Assembly (NCBI RefSeq): GCF_963678635.1
Contig: NC_087067.1
Span: 1,242,001 to 1,306,000 of the forward strand
Origin: Symsagittifera roscoffensis
Taxonomy: Eukaryota > Xenacoelomorpha > Acoela > Convolutidae
DNA: 64,000 nucleotides
Direction: 5' to 3'
A program made the translations under genes and the position numbers. Shown in pieces: positions 44,366 to 55,156 of this stretch. The notes under the pieces were generated by a model. It was not told where the DNA came from and searched no databases. It saw only the letters and a list, made by a program, of their open reading frames with translations. Position 1 is the stretch's first letter. Each line of letters begins with the position of its first letter.

Positions 44366-47300
44366 TTAAATTGACAAATTCAATGGCTTAGCATGTATTC
44401 CATCATCAAGTACCACACTTTTCGGGGTAAAAGTAACTGAGTCCTTTTTTAGTTTGTTCATATGTTCCAATAAAATGGTTGGAGGTTTGAAACCGCGATT
44501 GGTCGACTTCAAATCTACAGCTTCGTAAAGAACTTGTCTGTATTTAGACATTGGTCCATCCCCAGTGTCTTCTAGCGTTCTTTTGTTGAGTCATTTGCTG
44601 CTAAATTTAAATTTGTCGCTCTTACTATCATAGCAGCAATACGTCTTGCTGGACAGGCACAACATTTCAGTGCAGCAAAATTCTTCTTTGAATAATCCAG
44701 GTTCTCGTTTGTCATGCTTTTTGTGATCAGCGCAGCATGTACGTGGAAAAAATTCTTATCTGCATCAGCTATAAAGTCGTCTCTACAATCATTTCGACAA
44801 ATTAGTGACCACTGAGCTTTCTTCTCAGGTAATATACAATCGTCCAGGTTATCTTCTGCTAATGCTAGATACAAACAGTCCGTAACCATCTCCAACTCCT
44901 CGAATTTATTCTCATCGCAATACTTGTGGAAGAAGTTGTAGTATAACTCCAACATTCTAAGTTTGGCGTATTGAAGAATGAAAAAAACTACAATAATCGG
45001 TTCTCCATGTTCAATTGTTGACTTAAATAGTTCTACTTCATATAAGTCTTTTTTCACAACATTCAATTCCTTGAAAAACTTCTCATTTATCGCTTTTTGT
45101 GTCTTCTCATCGCCGAGATATTTGGTTATCGTGTATCTGGATCTGTCCATAATTTGATAACCGTACGAGTTGTTACCGAGAAGCTTCATCGTCTCAGCAA
45201 CAACTCCAGAATTCTCATTTCCTTCTCGTCGAGCATCAACAACAGATTGAACAAAGTTGTTGAAACATTTCCTAGGTGTGTACTCAATAAACCATTAAAT
45301 TTTTTGTACATTAAAGTCCAAGACTTAGATAGAAGTTAAGAAGAGGTGTGATGATTGTACCATTTTCTAATTTGAATCTGGAAATCAACATTCCTTGTTG
45401 GTTTTTCAGCAAATCGTTATCTTCGGCATAGTTTTTCACGTATTCTCCAATATCGTTTCGCCAGGCGTCAATATTTTTGAATATTGGAGGAAAACTTGAA
45501 AATGTGGGCTTCAACTAGTCGGGAACTATTAAATCGCATTGCACATAACCAAAAAGAGATATGTTCTTTATTTTTTTAAGTAAACAATCAGTAGACAGCG
45601 GTCTTTTGTAGGAAAAATTTGTCCTGACATGATTCTTGACTGAAGAATCTGCTTTGAAATGCTCCCACCACTCACACTCCCACATTTCCTGAATTTTGTA
45701 ACCTCTTTCTTTTATGTACTCTCGTCTCAACTCATCCATTTCACGCTTCTTATTTCCCCTTTCAATATCTTGTTCTGACAACGATGGACGGGATACTTGG
45801 CATGAGCAGAAATGATAGTAGCAACCCATAGCTTCAAATACTGTTTTACAGTGATCGCAGTAACCATCAACATGAAAACAGTCAATTTTCTTCTGCTTTC
45901 CGGTTGTGTAAAAACTCTGAATTTTGTACTCTGGTCTCAATTCTTGATAGAAAGACATAACCATGTTTTCAAAATGTCTTGTTCTGTTATTTCTAGCTTT
46001 AAAACTATCAGTTTCAGAGTCATACTCCCATCTTGTCAATTCCAACTTTTGTCTTACAAATATTTGACGAGTTACGAATATAGGTTTGATCGACAATGGT
46101 TTTTCGCGTAAAAACTATTGATGGACCACCAGTCATGTCTTCTCTAATTTTCTCACATAAATCCTTATCTCCTTCAAAGAACGGGTAAAATTTGTCGACT
46201 TGTGTAAGCAGATATTTGCAAGATTTGGAAGCGTGCATCCCAGTTTCAGCATGTCAATTCCCTTATCATGGTAAAACTCTATCATTTTTTGCATAGCTTC
46301 AAGAGTAGGAACAACATCTTTGTTGTTGTACCATCGTAAGAAGTCTTTGAAAGTAATCATACTGTGTTGTTCCCAGATGTTTTTCAGTTAAGAATAATTT
46401 TCAAAACTTGTTGGTGGAACTGATTGAATACGTAACTTTTTCAGCGTACTTTGTTGATCAAGTCCTCCATTAACCAGTTTTTGGTAATCGTTGAAATCTT
46501 TCTCGAGAGGGTTGTGATTTCTCAGTTTGCTGAAAAAGGCTTCATAGGTAGGAAATTCTGTACAGTAAAGCTTGTCTGGACTGTCAAACCATTCGTAAGG
46601 GAAAAAACCTTTGGTTTCACTTGTTTTATAGGCTTTCAGAAACGAATCCAATGTTGTTGCCCCCAAGAAATTTCATTATGTCCAAAAAACTGAACATCTC
46701 CAAGTTTGAATGATATGAAATCATTTGCTTTTTTATTGACTGTTGGTTGGATTTCTTTATTGCATATAAGGTATGGAATCAAATAAGATTTGATAAGGTT
46801 CAGATCGTATCTGCCGCTATTGAAACCGAACACCGGTAAGTTATTAACATAGCGCTCTAAATGCTGTTTCAAATCGATCAGCTGATTTTTTTGATTTCTA
46901 TCCTGTTGAGGATGGTTTCCATCCTCAACACATTCATCTTCATGATCGAAGACTTCTAGTCTTTTAGTTAAAATTCTAGCATTAAGTTTATCAAAGATCT
47001 TTTTGATTCGATCATTGACAGTGTCTTCAATTTCTTGAAACTTGGTTCTCATTTGCCATTTAATTTTTTCAGCCAGAAGTTCCAAGCTGGAAACAAAAGC
47101 AATTATTAGAAGTTCTGGATCTTTTTCACACAAGAAAATTGGAGCATCTTGCAGATTTGAAGATATTGAGACGGAAATAGGAGCATGTTTTCCGATCCAA
47201 ATAGTTGTTTCGGTTGCTTTCAATTCTTATCTGGGAACACAAATCGATTCAAAGTCAAAAACTGCAACATTACTAAACAATTTCTGACCTTCAGTTTAGG

Positions 47301-48588
47301 GAATGTTGAAGCCATCCAATTTCTCGAATTTTGTTCCTCGTAGTGTGTACGCGTTTTTGGGATAAATATGTAGCACTCTATCTTTACACATTAGAAGATG
47401 TCTGTTGAAGTTGTCTGATCTGTTGAAGAAACAGTCAGTCACAGCTAGGACATCAAAACACTTGAAGAAGGAATCAATAGCATTCGTGTGATTGATATGG
47501 TTGTTGAACCTTAGCAATTTCACGGTTTTTTTTTCAAATTTTCCAATACTTCGCCTGGCTAATTCTCCAAAATACTCTCCTTCATGAATATCAAAATCGT
47601 AAATGAATATGTTTCGTTCAACTATTCCCTCTACAGGAGGTAAATCATCGATTGACACTCCACGAAAATTCTTCGGATTGTGTCCAGATTTTGATATAAA
47701 CTCTGTAAATAGTTGAAATGTATGAGCATCGAGGTTACTATGGCCATGCAAATACATTATTAACGCACGGAAAAGACAAAGATGATCTTCGTATGGTTGT
47801 TTATCTTTGTCCGATAAAAGACAGTTTACTGAATGGTTTTTCAGTAAAGGTTCAGGCAAGACAGAGTCTGGACATCCATTGGGATGTTTTTTTAGTAATG
47901 CAGCGAAAATAGTGACATTTGTGATCAATTTGAACCTCCAATTTGTGTTCTGACTTTCTTGGGTGCATTGCTCTACGATATCAAACATTTCAACTTTTCC
48001 CTGGATTGTAATCAAATCCGCTTTCGTACACAGTAAATGCAATTTTTTGAACAAAGTATGGTTTTCGTGTGCATAACAATACCGATTTTCTCCCGTTTCG
48101 ACATTACGGAGAGAAAATTCAAGAGCAGTATTGATTTTTGCTGCGGAATCCGGCTTTTTGAAGACTTCTTCAAGCTTCTCGTTGATAATCTTGGTATCTA
48201 ACTTTGACACTTGAAAGTTAAATACCTTATGCTTCTCATTCTCCATCTCAGTGTCCACCAGGAAAAGCTGACAAGCACTCAACTCTTCTTTGAGTTTCTC
48301 TCCATCTTCCTCTTCCTCCACCACAATCTTGTTCAAGTCTGCCACCGTATCACTTGGCTTCCGTTGTTTCCCCTCATGTTCTTTTCTCCGATGCTGTTGG
48401 AGAGAGTAGTAACTCGGAAACTCCTGCTCGCAAGACGAACAAACCGCTGATTGTTTGGAAGTTGATGGGGAATGCTTCTTGGCCGCATGATAATTCATTT
48501 CTTGCTGGATGTAAGTACAATCGGACCTCCTGTACTCTTTGTCACAGTCCTCACATTTCACTTTATCATTCGTGTTGAGTGAGGTCAT
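44366..48588 (-). pseudogene. polB: protein-primed DNA polymerase B of the Polinton
   Basis: The ATG is at 48,588. The first 430 codons (to 47,296) include two C2H2-like zinc fingers (residues about 13-36 and 51-72). The exonuclease region is at 46,636-47,223 (VFGFNSGRYDLN). Then come pieces in other frames: 46,388-46,666, 46,133-46,360, 45,515-46,096, 45,311-45,514, 44,572-45,189 and 44,366-44,551. The polymerase motif KLLGNNSYGY is at about 45,160-45,189. The catalytic motif C reads V-T-D-C near 44,892 where DTDS is usual, so the first Asp is lost. Stops and frameshifts separate the pieces. The usual role is replication of the element from a protein-primed end; this copy cannot function. 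Confidence 0.92.
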
Positions 48589-48935
48589 CTGAAAAAAATG
48601 TGAGATTTAGCTTGTAGCAAAATTAAATACAAGTACATGGTACCTATAAAATTGGGACATTTAGTATGTTCCAAAAAGTCTAATAAATTATGTATACTTA
48701 CTTTGAATTGTTAAAAAGATTTGAAAACAATTTCAAGTAGTTATACAAAGTCTAGAGCGATTGCTTTTAACGTAAAGAAAATCTGAATGAAATAAGTTTT
48801 ATTTACTGTTCCTTGGGGAAAATCAACCAACCAGAAATGAGTATTTTTTTAGTAACACTGTTTGTTGGAAATTAACCAATCAGAATCCAGCATTTTCTAA
48901 AAATGAACTGTTTATTATTTTTAAAAATTCCTAAT
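48589..48935. promoter_or_regulatory. upstream region of polB
   Basis: AT-rich and without a gene. It contains CCAATCAG at 48,876-48,883 (an inverted ATTGG when read towards polB) and the related CCAACCAG near 48,827. It lies between divergent genes and so probably holds promoters for both. Confidence 0.4.
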
Positions 48936-49536
48936 CATTATTTGAAAATGTTTATCAAAAAACATTAAGCTTCCTCGAGTTACTTTACAAGAGAAAAGGA
49001 AAAATTCCAATTGATTTTCTCATTGATGAAATAGATGTTGACTCTTACTTTTTTCATAATTTTTTGGACCCTTATGTTGTCCAAAATAGAGTTATCCAAC
49101 TAAGTAAAGGTCTCTTCAGAGAAACTTACTCAATCAAAGAGTTTTTTTTTTTGATTCACAAATTGCGTATCTAAGTTTTGAACTTACAGCTGAATTACAC
49201 TTCATAAGGAAAAAAATTTTGTTTATTCTCGAGAATTTGAAATTTATCAAAAAGTCGTACGATAATATATCAAAAACTTTTTTAATCCCCTATTCAAAAC
49301 CCAAATTTGTAAAAACTCCCCAGCAAAGTTCTTTATTCCTTCATTTCTTTAAGGATTTTCAAAGTTCAAAATCCTGCTTGATTCGGTTTGGAATCAGATT
49401 TCCAGAGGTTTGCTTTAAAAAACTCGTCAACTTTGAGTTATCCTCCCAATTTTATATAAAAACTAAAGAACTTGACTATCTACTCAAAAATCAGCAATTT
49501 CTCATTGATTACATACGAAAAATTCAATTAACTTGA
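48936..49536 (+). pseudogene. unknown Polinton gene with a frameshift at a T run
   Basis: Two adjoining open stretches, about 48,936-49,172 and 49,153-49,536, meet at a T homopolymer near 49,141-49,152, giving a product of about 190 residues. It is helical, rich in Leu, Phe and Lys, with no recognised domain. There is no ATG at the start, so an upstream exon or loss of the start is likely. The slip in a T run could also be a sequencing error. Confidence 0.5.
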
Positions 49537-49699
49537 TGAAAAAAGTTGCAGAGATGTTACTTTTATTAATTTTCTTTCTTTTGTTACTTATATCAGCAAT
49601 ATTTCCTACTTTTACTGCAAACAACTTTTGGTCATTTATTTTTGCAATTGCTTTTGTGTACATTTTTACTTATTTGGAAGATTTAAGTCCTTAAACATT
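49537..49699. other. short hydrophobic ORF or spacer
   Basis: From ATG 49,538 a frame encodes a strongly hydrophobic, membrane-like peptide of about 50 residues ending at 49,692-49,694. The composition suggests a small membrane protein, but the length is too short to be sure. Confidence 0.35.
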
Positions 49700-50066
49700 T
49701 CTCTGATTGGATACGACAACTAGAACAAAAACGAACATTTTTGTGATTGGAAACGACAATGTCCAAAATGGAACTTTGTTTCCGATTGGACACAATTTTT
49801 ATCAAAGAACGCCATAAAGGAAGCTGAAATCTGATTGGACACGAGTACAATCCGAATAAGGAAAATCAATTCTGAATGGTCAAACCACACATTCGAGTTG
49901 AAGGTACCCCTAACTCCTAACTAAAAATCATTTTATTTTCAATTTAACTACCGTCAACTACCTCCTCTCTCAGCTCTAAATACCTTAATTTCAACTTATC
50001 TTCCGTCAGCTACCCTTCTCTCAGCTCTTTCTTGTTTTTACTCTTTAACTCAGTTTTTTGCTCAAA
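49700..50066 (+). promoter_or_regulatory. inverted CCAAT-box array upstream of the 50-kb gene
   Basis: Four copies of (C/T)(T/C)GATTGGA-type sequence at 49,703, 49,744, 49,783 and 49,831, followed by C/T-rich tandem sequence (ACCTCCTCTCTCAGCTCT, ACCCTTCTCTCAGCTCTTT) just before the ATG. ATTGG is the inverted CCAAT box bound by NF-Y-type factors. The arrangement suggests a host-read promoter for the Polinton's rightward gene. Confidence 0.55.
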
Positions 50067-50561
50067 ATGATCTTCTCAGTGCAAAACAGCAATCTCATGT
50101 ACTCTGTAGAATTTTCGCCTGATCTAGTACAAAGTCAAGTGCGAGAAACGGTCTCTGGAGTTTTTCTGGCACAAATGGACATCCCAATCCAAGTCTGGCA
50201 CATGGTGGATGTGATGCGAAGGGATTTCAACGAACATCATATGATGCAAGTTCCCATCACAGAGAACCAACTTGGAACAATGCAAACGATGGAGGAAGTT
50301 TCTGATCATGTGGGAATGAACTATCCCGAGATTCCGGACTCAAGATTTGTGGCTCAACCAGTGGACGACTTCCTCTTTCCTTGGGAGGAGGAAGGATCAG
50401 TCGAAAACCCCATCACAATAGATGAAGACGAGGGTTTCTCAGAATCAATGACGCCTCAAAACAATCCTCCACAACAACCACCAGCAATGGAACATCGTCC
50501 AGCTCTGCATTCTATAGAGAACCTCCAGAACTCTTCTGCTGCTGAACAGCTCTTTGAATAA
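50067..50561 (+). CDS. uncharacterised acidic Polinton protein
   Basis: An intact ORF of about 164 codons with ATG 50,067, preceded by a CCAAT array and followed by AATAAA at 50,573. The N-terminal 85 residues are ordered; the C-terminus is acidic and Pro/Gln-rich (NNPPQQPP) and probably disordered. It is one of the few unbroken genes in the element. It could be a transcriptional regulator given its acidic tail, but no domain supports this. Confidence 0.6.
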   Translation: MIFSVQNSNLMYSVEFSPDLVQSQVRETVSGVFLAQMDIPIQVWHMVDVMRRDFNEHHMMQVPITENQLGTMQTMEEVSDHVGMNYPEIPDSRFVAQPVDDFLFPWEEEGSVENPITIDEDEGFSESMTPQNNPPQQPPAMEHRPALHSIENLQNSSAAEQLFE

Positions 50562-51100
50562 GTGTTTTTATAAATAAACGTTGTTTGGTATTGACTTCAT
50601 TTTCTGCAATTAATTTTTTTTCAATTTCATTTTAATTATGAGAATAGATGAGAGATTCAGGGTAAATCATTGAAAAACAATTAGAACTTAATTTAGTGCT
50701 CCGAACTATAATAGGAAACTCGAATTAGCAACTTGAAAAAATTGAAACATTTTTCGCGTCTTGTCAAAAAAATTGAAACACTTTTCGCATTCTGTCAAAA
50801 AAATTGATACACTTTTTGCATTTTGTCAAAAAAATTGAAACACTTTTTACAATTTGTGAAAAAAATTGAAACGTTTTTTCCAACTTCTTGAAAATCAAAA
50901 GAAATATAACATCTTTCCTGCATCTTTGAAAAACTTTTTGCAACTTTTTTGACAATGGTGAGTGTTTTTTGGTAATTTTTGGTAACTTCGTAAACATATG
51001 AGGGAAAATAGATTATCTAAATTTTTTTATTGAAAAATTGATCACTATTTACAAATCCATATCCATCCAAAAAACAGTCAATTTTTTTAAACAAATTATG
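50562..51100. other. non-coding stretch with minisatellite
   Basis: Contains the poly(A) signal at 50,573 and the T-rich minisatellite at 50,737-50,885; otherwise nothing recognisable. Confidence 0.5.
50737..50885. repeat. tandem minisatellite AAATTGAAACACTTTTCGCA
   Basis: Five to six units of about 34 bp, each AAAAAATTGAAACACTTTT plus a variable GCATTTTGTC part. The units are directly adjacent, without unique spacers. Confidence 0.8.
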
Positions 51101-51610
51101 TTAATATTTTGAGTTTTGTACTTTACGAACTCTTTCTAGAAAAGCTGAATCAATAGTTTGTGTGGAAGCTAGTTTCTGGTTAGAACATAAATAGTGACGT
51201 TTGAATTTTTTGCGTAGCAGTCTTTTCTTTGCAACACTTGACATTTTTTCTGCTCCTTTCCATTTCAATTTGTGATGATCAGCGCGGTCAAGTTGATTGA
51301 AAACTTCGCCAGTTGATAAAATAACATTCGAATAAAATCTGTATTTGTACAGAGTGTAAAAACAATCGATATTTTGGTATGTGAAATGAAAATTACCCAA
51401 TCGTTGTAAAATTTGATCGAAATATGAACCAATCAGAAGTATGTGGAACTTACAATTTTCCAAAGAACAGTAAGAATTGTGGGTAGAGACACAAAAATAA
51501 TTGGTTACTATATATTTTTCGTAAAAATCACTGGAAACGGAAATAAATAGCAATTTTTGACAATAATCTGATTAAAAGCTGGGAAGAGCTTGATAAATAG
51601 CTGCAGCCAT
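51101..51610 (-). pseudogene. unknown Polinton minus-strand gene with one nonsense codon
   Basis: The ATG at 51,608-51,610 (reading leftward) opens a frame with one early TAA after 12 codons, then 150 further codons to 51,101. The product has an aromatic, Cys-containing N-terminal part and a Lys/Arg-rich C-terminus (KKRLLRKKFKRH) typical of a nucleic-acid-binding or nuclear protein. A TTTCAG-like acceptor lies just before the ATG. No family was recognised. Confidence 0.5.
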
Positions 51611-51829
51611 CTGAAACCATGATTTTTGCTTAGAATTGTGGATTTATATAGGAACACTAACAATTACACAATTCCATATTTGGATATTTCACTCAAAAAT
51701 TCCAATTATAGTTCTATTTCCTTTTATGGCTAAATGAATGACTCATATTGTTTACTTCCAATTTCATTCAATCTCAAAATCATTTCTCTCATTTCTCTTC
51801 ATCTGATCAGTTTGTTCTCCTATTGAAAA

Positions 51830-52369
51830 GTGTACTCAAGAAAAGACACTAGTCCTAACTATATTGAATTCTCAAAAAATCAAACGAGAATTTGGAGATT
51901 TGCTTGGTCCCAAAATTCCTACAAGGGGAAAATTTATTTTGAATCTTGCTTTCAACTATTCAAGAAAAATGAGTTGGGACAACTCGAAAAAAGACAGCAA
52001 GTCTCTCTTGGTGAAAAAGAAGGAGAAGCAATCTCGACAATTCGAAACACTGTTATTCACGATGCTGAAAACCTTGGACTCGTTCCTATATTGGAACACA
52101 CTTCTGACAAGGAGTCAACTATGGATCAGGAGCTTGCCAACTGCAACAAAGTGTATGACATAGCAACCTACAATAGAAGACAAGTTTGTGTCACGATCAA
52201 GAAGTACAATGTTAACAAACCTCCCTACATTCAGATTCGACTGTTCACCGCAAAAGAGAATGAAGCAATGAAACAAGTTGCCTATGTCAACTATACTTTG
52301 ACCGAACTCAAAGAACTGTCCCAATCTTTGGGAGACTTTATGTTTGTTGAGAGTTTTATTGTACAATAA
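51830..52369 (+). CDS. PC4/p15-like ssDNA-binding protein, tentative (copy 1)
   Basis: A 179-codon open frame called from a GTG; no good ATG is near, so the N-terminus may be on an upstream exon. The C-terminal 60 residues (RRQVCVTIKKYN ... YVNYTLTELKELSQSLGDF) resemble the beta-sheet plus helix of PC4/p15 coactivator-type ssDNA-binding domains. An earlier segment (WRFAWSQNSYKGKIYFESCF) could be a first such repeat. The stop overlaps AATAAA at 52,365. A role in replication or late transcription is plausible but inferred. Confidence 0.45.
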   Translation: MYSRKDTSPNYIEFSKNQTRIWRFAWSQNSYKGKIYFESCFQLFKKNELGQLEKRQQVSLGEKEGEAISTIRNTVIHDAENLGLVPILEHTSDKESTMDQELANCNKVYDIATYNRRQVCVTIKKYNVNKPPYIQIRLFTAKENEAMKQVAYVNYTLTELKELSQSLGDFMFVESFIVQ

Positions 52370-52596
52370 ATTGTGTTATTTATGTTTTTTGTCTTGTAAT
52401 TTAACTATTTATCCTCAAAATCTTTTTTCATTTAGTATTGGTGTAGAACAGTATGAGTTGGAATATTGGTTTTTCAAGAAATTTAATCTTAAAACTTTAC
52501 AATAAATAGGGAATTTTTCGTATTGTTCTCGAAGAAAAATCTCAAAAAATTTCACTAACAATTATAGAATCCCAAAATTTACCAAACTTACAGAAT

Positions 52597-52881
52597 TTGG
52601 ACGTAGACTCGCAAATATCTCACTTTGAGTGGATTCTGCATAATGGTAGAAGAAAAATTCACATTGGGTACAGATCAGATACCAGAAAAATAGAACTTGT
52701 AGAATATCGTAGAAATGGAAATCAATGGAAAAATAATCAATCTTTACAACTACAAAGAGAAGAATATGATGAATTACTCGATATGCTTCCTTCATTACTA
52801 GGTTATGTAGAGACTTTCAAAAAATCTTGCATCATTATTGACGAATGCACTGTAGAAAATGAACGTACAGAAATTGAATGA
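52597..52881 (+). CDS. PC4/p15-like ssDNA-binding protein, tentative (copy 2)
   Basis: A 94-codon frame beginning at a likely splice acceptor (ACTTACAG before 52,592). It has the same pattern as the previous gene: FEWILHNGRRKIHIGYRSD, then basic strands, then an LQREEYDELLDMLPSLL helix, matching the strand-rich then helical PC4 layout. Two adjacent relatives suggest gene duplication or two different ssDNA-binding partners. It overlaps the next ORF by 22 bp. Confidence 0.5.
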   Translation: MDVDSQISHFEWILHNGRRKIHIGYRSDTRKIELVEYRRNGNQWKNNQSLQLQREEYDELLDMLPSLLGYVETFKKSCIIIDECTVENERTEIE

Positions 52882-53194
52882 AGTTCTAAGAATTTTGGAG
52901 ATTATTAGGCAAGATTTCTCATCAAACACAAAAAGAAAAAAATTATTTCTTTGTACCTGTATTGTTTTGGACCCGGACATAAATTTAAAAGAAATGGACC
53001 AAAAATTTCCTTTTGGAGGACTAATTGGCTACGGAAATTCCCGAATGGATTGCTTTTTTGCAAACTCCAAAATTTTTAGACTACATGCAATTCTACATGA
53101 CTCTGCTGGATCTGTGAAATCTACTACAAAAAAAGACCTGGGTATTGTTATGTTGCACCTATTCTCCCCAGTTCATGCTTTCTTGGTCACTTGA
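52860..53194 (+). CDS. unknown Polinton protein with HDSAG motif
   Basis: A 111-codon frame with ATG at 52,860 inside the end of the previous ORF. It contains CIVLDPDINLK, GGLIGYGNSR and FRLHAILHDSAG, which look like conserved blocks, but I cannot name the family. The overlap suggests coupled expression with the PC4-like gene. Confidence 0.45.
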
Positions 53195-53255
53195 CTGGAT
53201 TATTTTTCTGTTTTTATGTTAAAATATTTGCTGCATCAGTATATGCATCGTTTGA

Positions 53256-53757
53256 TTGTTAATCATTTTAACCAAAAAAACTCGAGAGAAAACAGTTAAC
53301 AGATTGAGTTTGGTTGTTTTGGATATTGAATGTATTGAAAACAAAACAGTGAAAGAGTTAGGAGTTTATAAGGATGGACACACTGTAGGATATTCCTTTC
53401 TTCCTCCCAAAAAATTCAAACCAACATCCCAATCTTTTTGGTGTACAAAGCATCTTCATGGAATCAATTGGAGCAGTGGTTATGAACAAGATACCGAACT
53501 TCAAAAATAATTGAAAAATCTAGAAGCCACAGAAACAGAAGTTTTTTGCAAAAGGTTATGAAAAATGTACGATTCTGTCTGAAATTTTGGAAACAAAGAT
53601 TAATAATTTGGATGACTACGCTTGCCCTAAAGTTCAATTTTTGATATTCAAAGATGAAGAATATGATTGGAGGTGTAGCAACTACCCATTCCGTCATGCA
53701 AAAATTCTTCACTGTGCAGAAAGAAAAGCATTTGCATACGGAACATGGACTAGATGA
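53256..53757 (+). pseudogene. DnaQ-like 3'-5' exonuclease-type protein, broken
   Basis: Starts after a GTTAACAG acceptor. LVVLDIEC looks like the first acidic motif (D-x-E) of DEDD nucleases. A conserved CTKHLHGINW block follows. There is a TAA at 53,508-53,510 and a frameshift near 53,550, and the ORF resumes to 53,757 with CRPF-like and HCAERKAF segments. About 165 residues in all. The exonuclease role is inferred from one motif, so confidence is modest. Confidence 0.45.
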
Positions 53758-53851
53758 TTTTTTTAACAAATTGTAAATTATATTAATCTTAATGTACTAC
53801 CCTTTTCAAACTTTAATTGAATTTCATTGTCACCTTTTTTTTAGAGTTAAG

Positions 53852-54117
53852 ATGGTCGATCAATGTGACAAGGCCGTAAATTAAAGAAATTTTGTTTTTG
53901 ATGAAAAAAATCGTGAACGAAAATCATGGAAATTGTTTGGACATACTTGTAATAGATCTCTTTTAATTTTTTTGTGCCAATTTTTTTTGCTATAGTTTTG
54001 ATTCTAGTATGTACAATCCTTCGAATTATGTTATCCACAACATATGAAGAAACAACAGTTTGGGTAGCTATCTTATCAAGTACATTGTGTTATATACTAC
54101 TTTCTCCAAAGCTATGA
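53852..54117 (+). pseudogene. small two-helix membrane protein, broken
   Basis: ATG 53,852 follows a TTTTTTTTTAG acceptor. The N-terminal 40 residues are charged with an early TAA; two hydrophobic segments follow (about 53,968-54,035 and 54,055-54,105), separated from the start by a slip at a T run near 53,980. Its stop overlaps the next gene's start as ATGA (54,114-54,117). Small membrane proteins next to the ATPase are usual in virus morphogenesis clusters. Confidence 0.5.
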
Positions 54118-54754
54118 ATAAAATAATATCTACCAAAAAACGAATTTTTATTTCCCTAGTTGGTCCAAGTGGGCTGGAAAATCTCATCTTATTTTTGACT
54201 GATTGAAAATTGGTACTTTTCAAGCAGCATTCGACAAAACTTTTTGTTTTTATCATCATTATCAACCTCTTTATAGTCAAACGCAAAGAAAAAACCTTAA
54301 ATTTGTCCAAAGAGTACATTTTGATTTGAGTGAAAGTCTTCCCAATAACGGAACTAACTTTTTGCTTATATTTGACGATTCTTGTGAACAAATTTCAAAC
54401 TCCAAACAATTTGTAAAAATTGCTACTGCTGGGAGACACAGGGGACTGAAGACAATATACATCAAACACAATTTATTTCATCAAAATAAATTAGGAAGAG
54501 ATGTAGAATTACAAAATACACACATAGTTTTGTTCAAGTCGCCGAGGGATGTTTTACAAATCAATACATTAAGTCAACAACTAGGTCTAGGATCTCAATT
54601 GAAAGAGTGGTATCAAGATGCAACATCCGTTCCGTATGGTCATTTACTTATTGATTTAACCCCAAAAACAGTTGATTCACTTAGGTATTGCTCTAATAGT
54701 GGGTCAGTTCCAAAAAAATTTTATTTACCAGCTGGAATAGAGACAAAGTTTTAG
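54114..54754 (+). pseudogene. A32/FtsK-type genome-packaging ATPase of the Polinton
   Basis: Starts at ATG 54,114. The Walker A region begins LVGPSG (near 54,155), but a frameshift within it destroys the G-K-S end, and a TGA follows near 54,200. The rest is open to 54,754 with Walker B LLIFDDS (near 54,365) and the later conserved segments of the HerA/FtsK family. The protein normally pumps DNA into capsids. The lost P-loop makes this copy inactive. Confidence 0.88.
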
Positions 54755-55156
54755 GACGATGAGTACACAATACGTCTCTATTCTAATCTCAATATTTCAA
54801 AAATTTTCCCTAAGGCTTCGAAAACAACACAAAAAAAAACTCCACTACACAAAAGAAGAATTATTTTAAGTTCAACTAAAGGGTTACAATTGATATCTAT
54901 CATCACCCCTTTTGTCATTAAACGATTGACATAGTATGGAACAGTTTGTTTTAATTCCGTACTCAGTTTATCAATCACAAAGTACACTTCCAAGAAAACA
55001 AAATTGGAACAAAAGCAGGAAAAATAGGAGATGGTACCAAAAAATTTTGACTCTGTTTACAGTGCTGTAAAAACGAGGTTGAAAACGAGTCAAAATAACC
55101 ACATTTTGATATAGTTTTGAAATCTCTAGAGTTAAACTCAGCCAGTCAGACAAAAA
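54755..55156 (+). other. degenerate coding remnant between ATPase and integrase
   Basis: A frame near 54,770-54,930 has a basic stretch followed by a hydrophobic segment (LISIITPFVIKRL), which looks like a small virion membrane-active peptide gene, then stops. The rest is unclassifiable. Confidence 0.35.

Noticed and set aside
50737-50885. CRISPR-like array of short repeats
   Set aside because: The units are contiguous and similar over their whole length with no unique spacers, and the setting is a eukaryotic transposon. It is a minisatellite.
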